Positions 62,689 through 64,000 of a DNA stretch of 64,000 nt are shown here, in pieces. The stretch spans positions 38,363-102,362 of the forward strand of contig CANLQH010000006.1 of assembly GCA_947493285.1 (NCBI GenBank), in the 5' to 3' direction. Position numbers and translations under genes: made by a program. The stretch comes from an uncultured Tenacibaculum sp. (lineage in GTDB: Bacteria; Bacteroidota; Bacteroidia; Flavobacteriales; Flavobacteriaceae). Each line of letters starts with the position of its first letter. The first letter of the stretch is position 1. The notes beneath the pieces were generated by a model, which had not been told where the DNA came from, did no database searches, and saw nothing but the letters and a program-made list of their open reading frames with translations.

Positions 62689-64000
62689 TTATCTATTAAT
62701 ATAAATCCAACCCTTTTTAATTGGTGATCCGTTTCCTAAATCTAATTTATAGAAATAAGTTCCTACTGGCAATTTGTCATCAACACTAATAGTTACTCGT
62801 CCGTTTGAAATACCTTCAAACCTCTTGCTACTATCAACATTAGAATATCCTTTTACTTTATAAACAGTATTACCCCAACGGTTAAATATCTCAATTGTAT
62901 TGTTTCTATACTCAGGACTATCAATACACTCTATATGTAAATAATTATTCAAATCATCTCCATTTGGACTCATGATATAATTCTGATCTTTAATACAATC
63001 ATCAGGATATGCATCTCCAAATCCGTCTAATCCATCAACACTGTCTGGAATACCATCACCATCTGTATCAGTTCCGCTATCTCCTACTGCTCCACTTCCT
63101 CCACTATCTGGATCCGTTGGATCTGAATCGTTATCTGGATCGTTTGCATCTCCATGACCATCTAAGCCATCAACACTATCAGCAATACCATCGCCATCTG
63201 TATCATCATGTGGATTATCTACTTGACCATCACCATCTAAATCATCATTTCCTCCTTCTTCTACATCGTTTACTCCATCATCATCACTATCTAAATCTTG
63301 ATAATCTGGTACGCCATCGCCATCTGTATCTACAGTATCTCCCTCACCTCCGTTTCCTTCACCGAAGTTATCGTCGTCTGCATCTACACTATCTGATATA
63401 CCATCACCATCATTATCGCCTCCATTTGTATCGTTTGAATCGATTACACCATCGCCATTTGTATCTGATGCTTCATTTCCGCCTTCGATAACATCATTGA
63501 TTCCATCGTTATCTGAATCTAAATCTTGATAATCTGGTACGCCATCGCCATCTGTATCTGGCTCTTCATTTGCATCTACTGATAAATCTGCTTGACCATC
63601 GCCATCTGAATCTACTCCTGAAGCTCCATCATTTGAATCGATAACTCCATCCCCATTAGTATCTAAATCTCCATTTCCGCCTTCATCTACATCTAAAATA
63701 CCATCGTTATCAGAATCTAAATCTAAACTATCTGGAATTCCATCGCCATCGGTGTCTCCTGTTCCTTCTGCTGTATCTGGAATACCGTCATTATCATCAT
63801 CTGCATCATCTGCATCTGCTATTCCATCACCGTCAGTGTCGGTAGCATCTCCAAATCCGTCTAATCCATCAACACTGTCTGGAATACCATCACCATCTGT
63901 ATCGGTTCCGCTATCTCCTACTGCTCCGTTTCCTCCACTATCTGGATCGGTTGGATCTGAATCGTTATCTGGGTCGTTGGCATCTCCATGACCGTCTAAG
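62689..64000 (-). CDS. Large Asp-rich secreted adhesin with type B sorting domain, C-terminal part (runs off window)
   Basis: At least 436 residues of a larger protein whose N-terminus lies beyond base 64000. Most is a run of calcium-binding thrombospondin type 3-like motifs ([29 protein letters not shown]). Near the end [13 protein letters not shown] leads to a short linker and then the gliding-associated type B sorting domain, [33 protein letters not shown] and [11 protein letters not shown]. It would be secreted by the type IX system and held at the surface with the SprF-like protein. Long direct repeats lie inside it. Confidence 0.88.
   Translation of the reverse strand, partial: LDGHGDANDPDNDSDPTDPDSGGNGAVGDSGTDTDGDGIPDSVDGLDGFGDATDTDGDGIADADDADDDNDGIPDTAEGTGDTDGDGIPDSLDLDSDNDGILDVDEGGNGDLDTNGDGVIDSNDGASGVDSDGDGQADLSVDANEEPDTDGDGVPDYQDLDSDNDGINDVIEGGNEASDTNGDGVIDSNDTNGGDNDGDGISDSVDADDDNFGEGNGGEGDTVDTDGDGVPDYQDLDSDDDGVNDVEEGGNDDLDGDGQVDNPHDDTDGDGIADSVDGLDGHGDANDPDNDSDPTDPDSGGSGAVGDSGTDTDGDGIPDSVDGLDGFGDAYPDDCIKDQNYIMSPNGDDLNNYLHIECIDSPEYRNNTIEIFNRWGNTVYKVKGYSNVDSSKRFEGISNGRVTISVDDKLPVGTYFYKLDLGNGSPIKKGWIYINR
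63011..63166. repeat. Direct repeat copy 1 inside the adhesin gene
   Basis: 156 bases differing from 63845-64000 at about seven positions. Offset 834 bases (278 codons), so in frame. Encodes [19 protein letters not shown] and [19 protein letters not shown] segments. Confidence 0.85.
63289..63331. repeat. Short exact direct repeat inside the adhesin gene
   Basis: 43 bases identical to 63517-63559, offset 228 bases (76 codons), in frame. It encodes [14 protein letters not shown]. Confidence 0.8.
63517..63559. repeat. Short exact direct repeat, second copy
   Basis: Second copy of the 43-base repeat at 63289-63331. Confidence 0.8.
63845..64000. repeat. Direct repeat copy 2 inside the adhesin gene (cut by window end)
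   Basis: Second copy of 63011-63166, about 95 percent identical by eye and probably extending past the window. Confidence 0.85.

Noticed and set aside
63009..63491. Plus-strand open frame rich in His and Leu (160 codons)
   Set aside because: It is the antisense shadow of the Asp-rich repeat region; the minus-strand frame continues openly into the type B sorting domain, and GAT/GAC codons give His/Leu-rich antisense.
63752..63991. Plus-strand Ser/Pro-rich open frame
   Set aside because: Another antisense shadow of the same repeats.
63000..64000. CRISPR-like array
   Set aside because: The repeats are in-frame, variable and encode calcium-binding motifs; there are no regular spacers.

Overview
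The window looks like the chromosome of a marine-type member of the Flavobacteriaceae (Bacteroidota). It is AT-rich, and several candidate promoters carry the Bacteroidota -7 box (TAnnTTTG). Many proteins are typical of the group: PorP/SprF-type and type B (gliding-associated) type IX secretion parts, DUF4097 and DUF2807 head-GIN proteins, DUF6452/DUF6048, DUF6787, a YHYH protein and many short-signal lipoproteins. The genus (Tenacibaculum/Polaribacter-like) is only a guess. I see no rRNA, tRNA, CRISPR array or intact insertion sequence.

Layout: 1-1000 is the N-terminal part of a UvrD/PcrA helicase, cut by the window edge. 1769-6211 is a tight six-gene minus-strand run: glutathione-synthetase-like ATP-grasp enzyme, mercaptopyruvate sulfurtransferase, TerB-like protein, N-formylglutamate amidohydrolase-like enzyme, DUF1704 'QEGLA' metallopeptidase and a small membrane protein. 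6284-8760 has a dicarboxylate/amino-acid symporter, a DUF937 protein and a DUF6787 protein. 8841-12050 is the one clearly accessory patch: a 963-residue helicase with a nuclease-like C-terminus, bracketed by short inverted repeats and preceded by a decayed coding remnant. 12070-19865 carries MscS, parC, parE (with two small envelope genes between the topoisomerase genes) and guaB. 19954-25721 has a flavinylated electron-transfer pair, a porin, a 5'-nucleotidase, a zinc protease and HMG-CoA lyase. 25903-29472 is an ECF sigma/anti-sigma module followed by two beta-strand-repeat surface proteins. 29549-36509 holds valS, DUF1573, an aspartyl protease with PDZ, an aminotransferase and murB. 36506-39831 is a lipoprotein operon (sulfatase, YHYH, MORN-type, SCO). 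39954-49168 has aqpZ, a Cys-rich membrane peptide, a glycosyltransferase, a second ECF sigma, an unusual Nramp-like transporter, lipA, a probable sigma-54-driven small RNA, a cysteine/cystathionine synthase, an FtsX-type permease and an RlmD-like methyltransferase. 49175-57415 has the DUF6452/DUF6048 pair, a 2-oxoglutarate oxygenase, a SUI1 factor, a gaplessly packed triad (DUF1835, nucleoside phosphorylase, signal-less binding protein), a tiny lipoprotein, pcm, an oxidoreductase and a hydroxyacyl-CoA dehydrogenase. 57479-64000 is an envelope block: KEKE-rich secreted protein, lipoprotein, two OmpA-family proteins, PorP/SprF and the C-terminal end of a large Asp-rich adhesin with a type B sorting domain.

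Together this is mostly housekeeping and envelope biology. The best candidates for something new are the flanked helicase-nuclease gene (8995-11957), the small RNA with a textbook -24/-12 promoter (45075-45186), the ATP-grasp/DUF1704/formylglutamate-amidohydrolase cassette (1769-6211), the YHYH-SCO-sulfatase operon, and the DUF1835-phosphorylase-binding-protein triad. All positions and motifs were read by eye; no database search was run.
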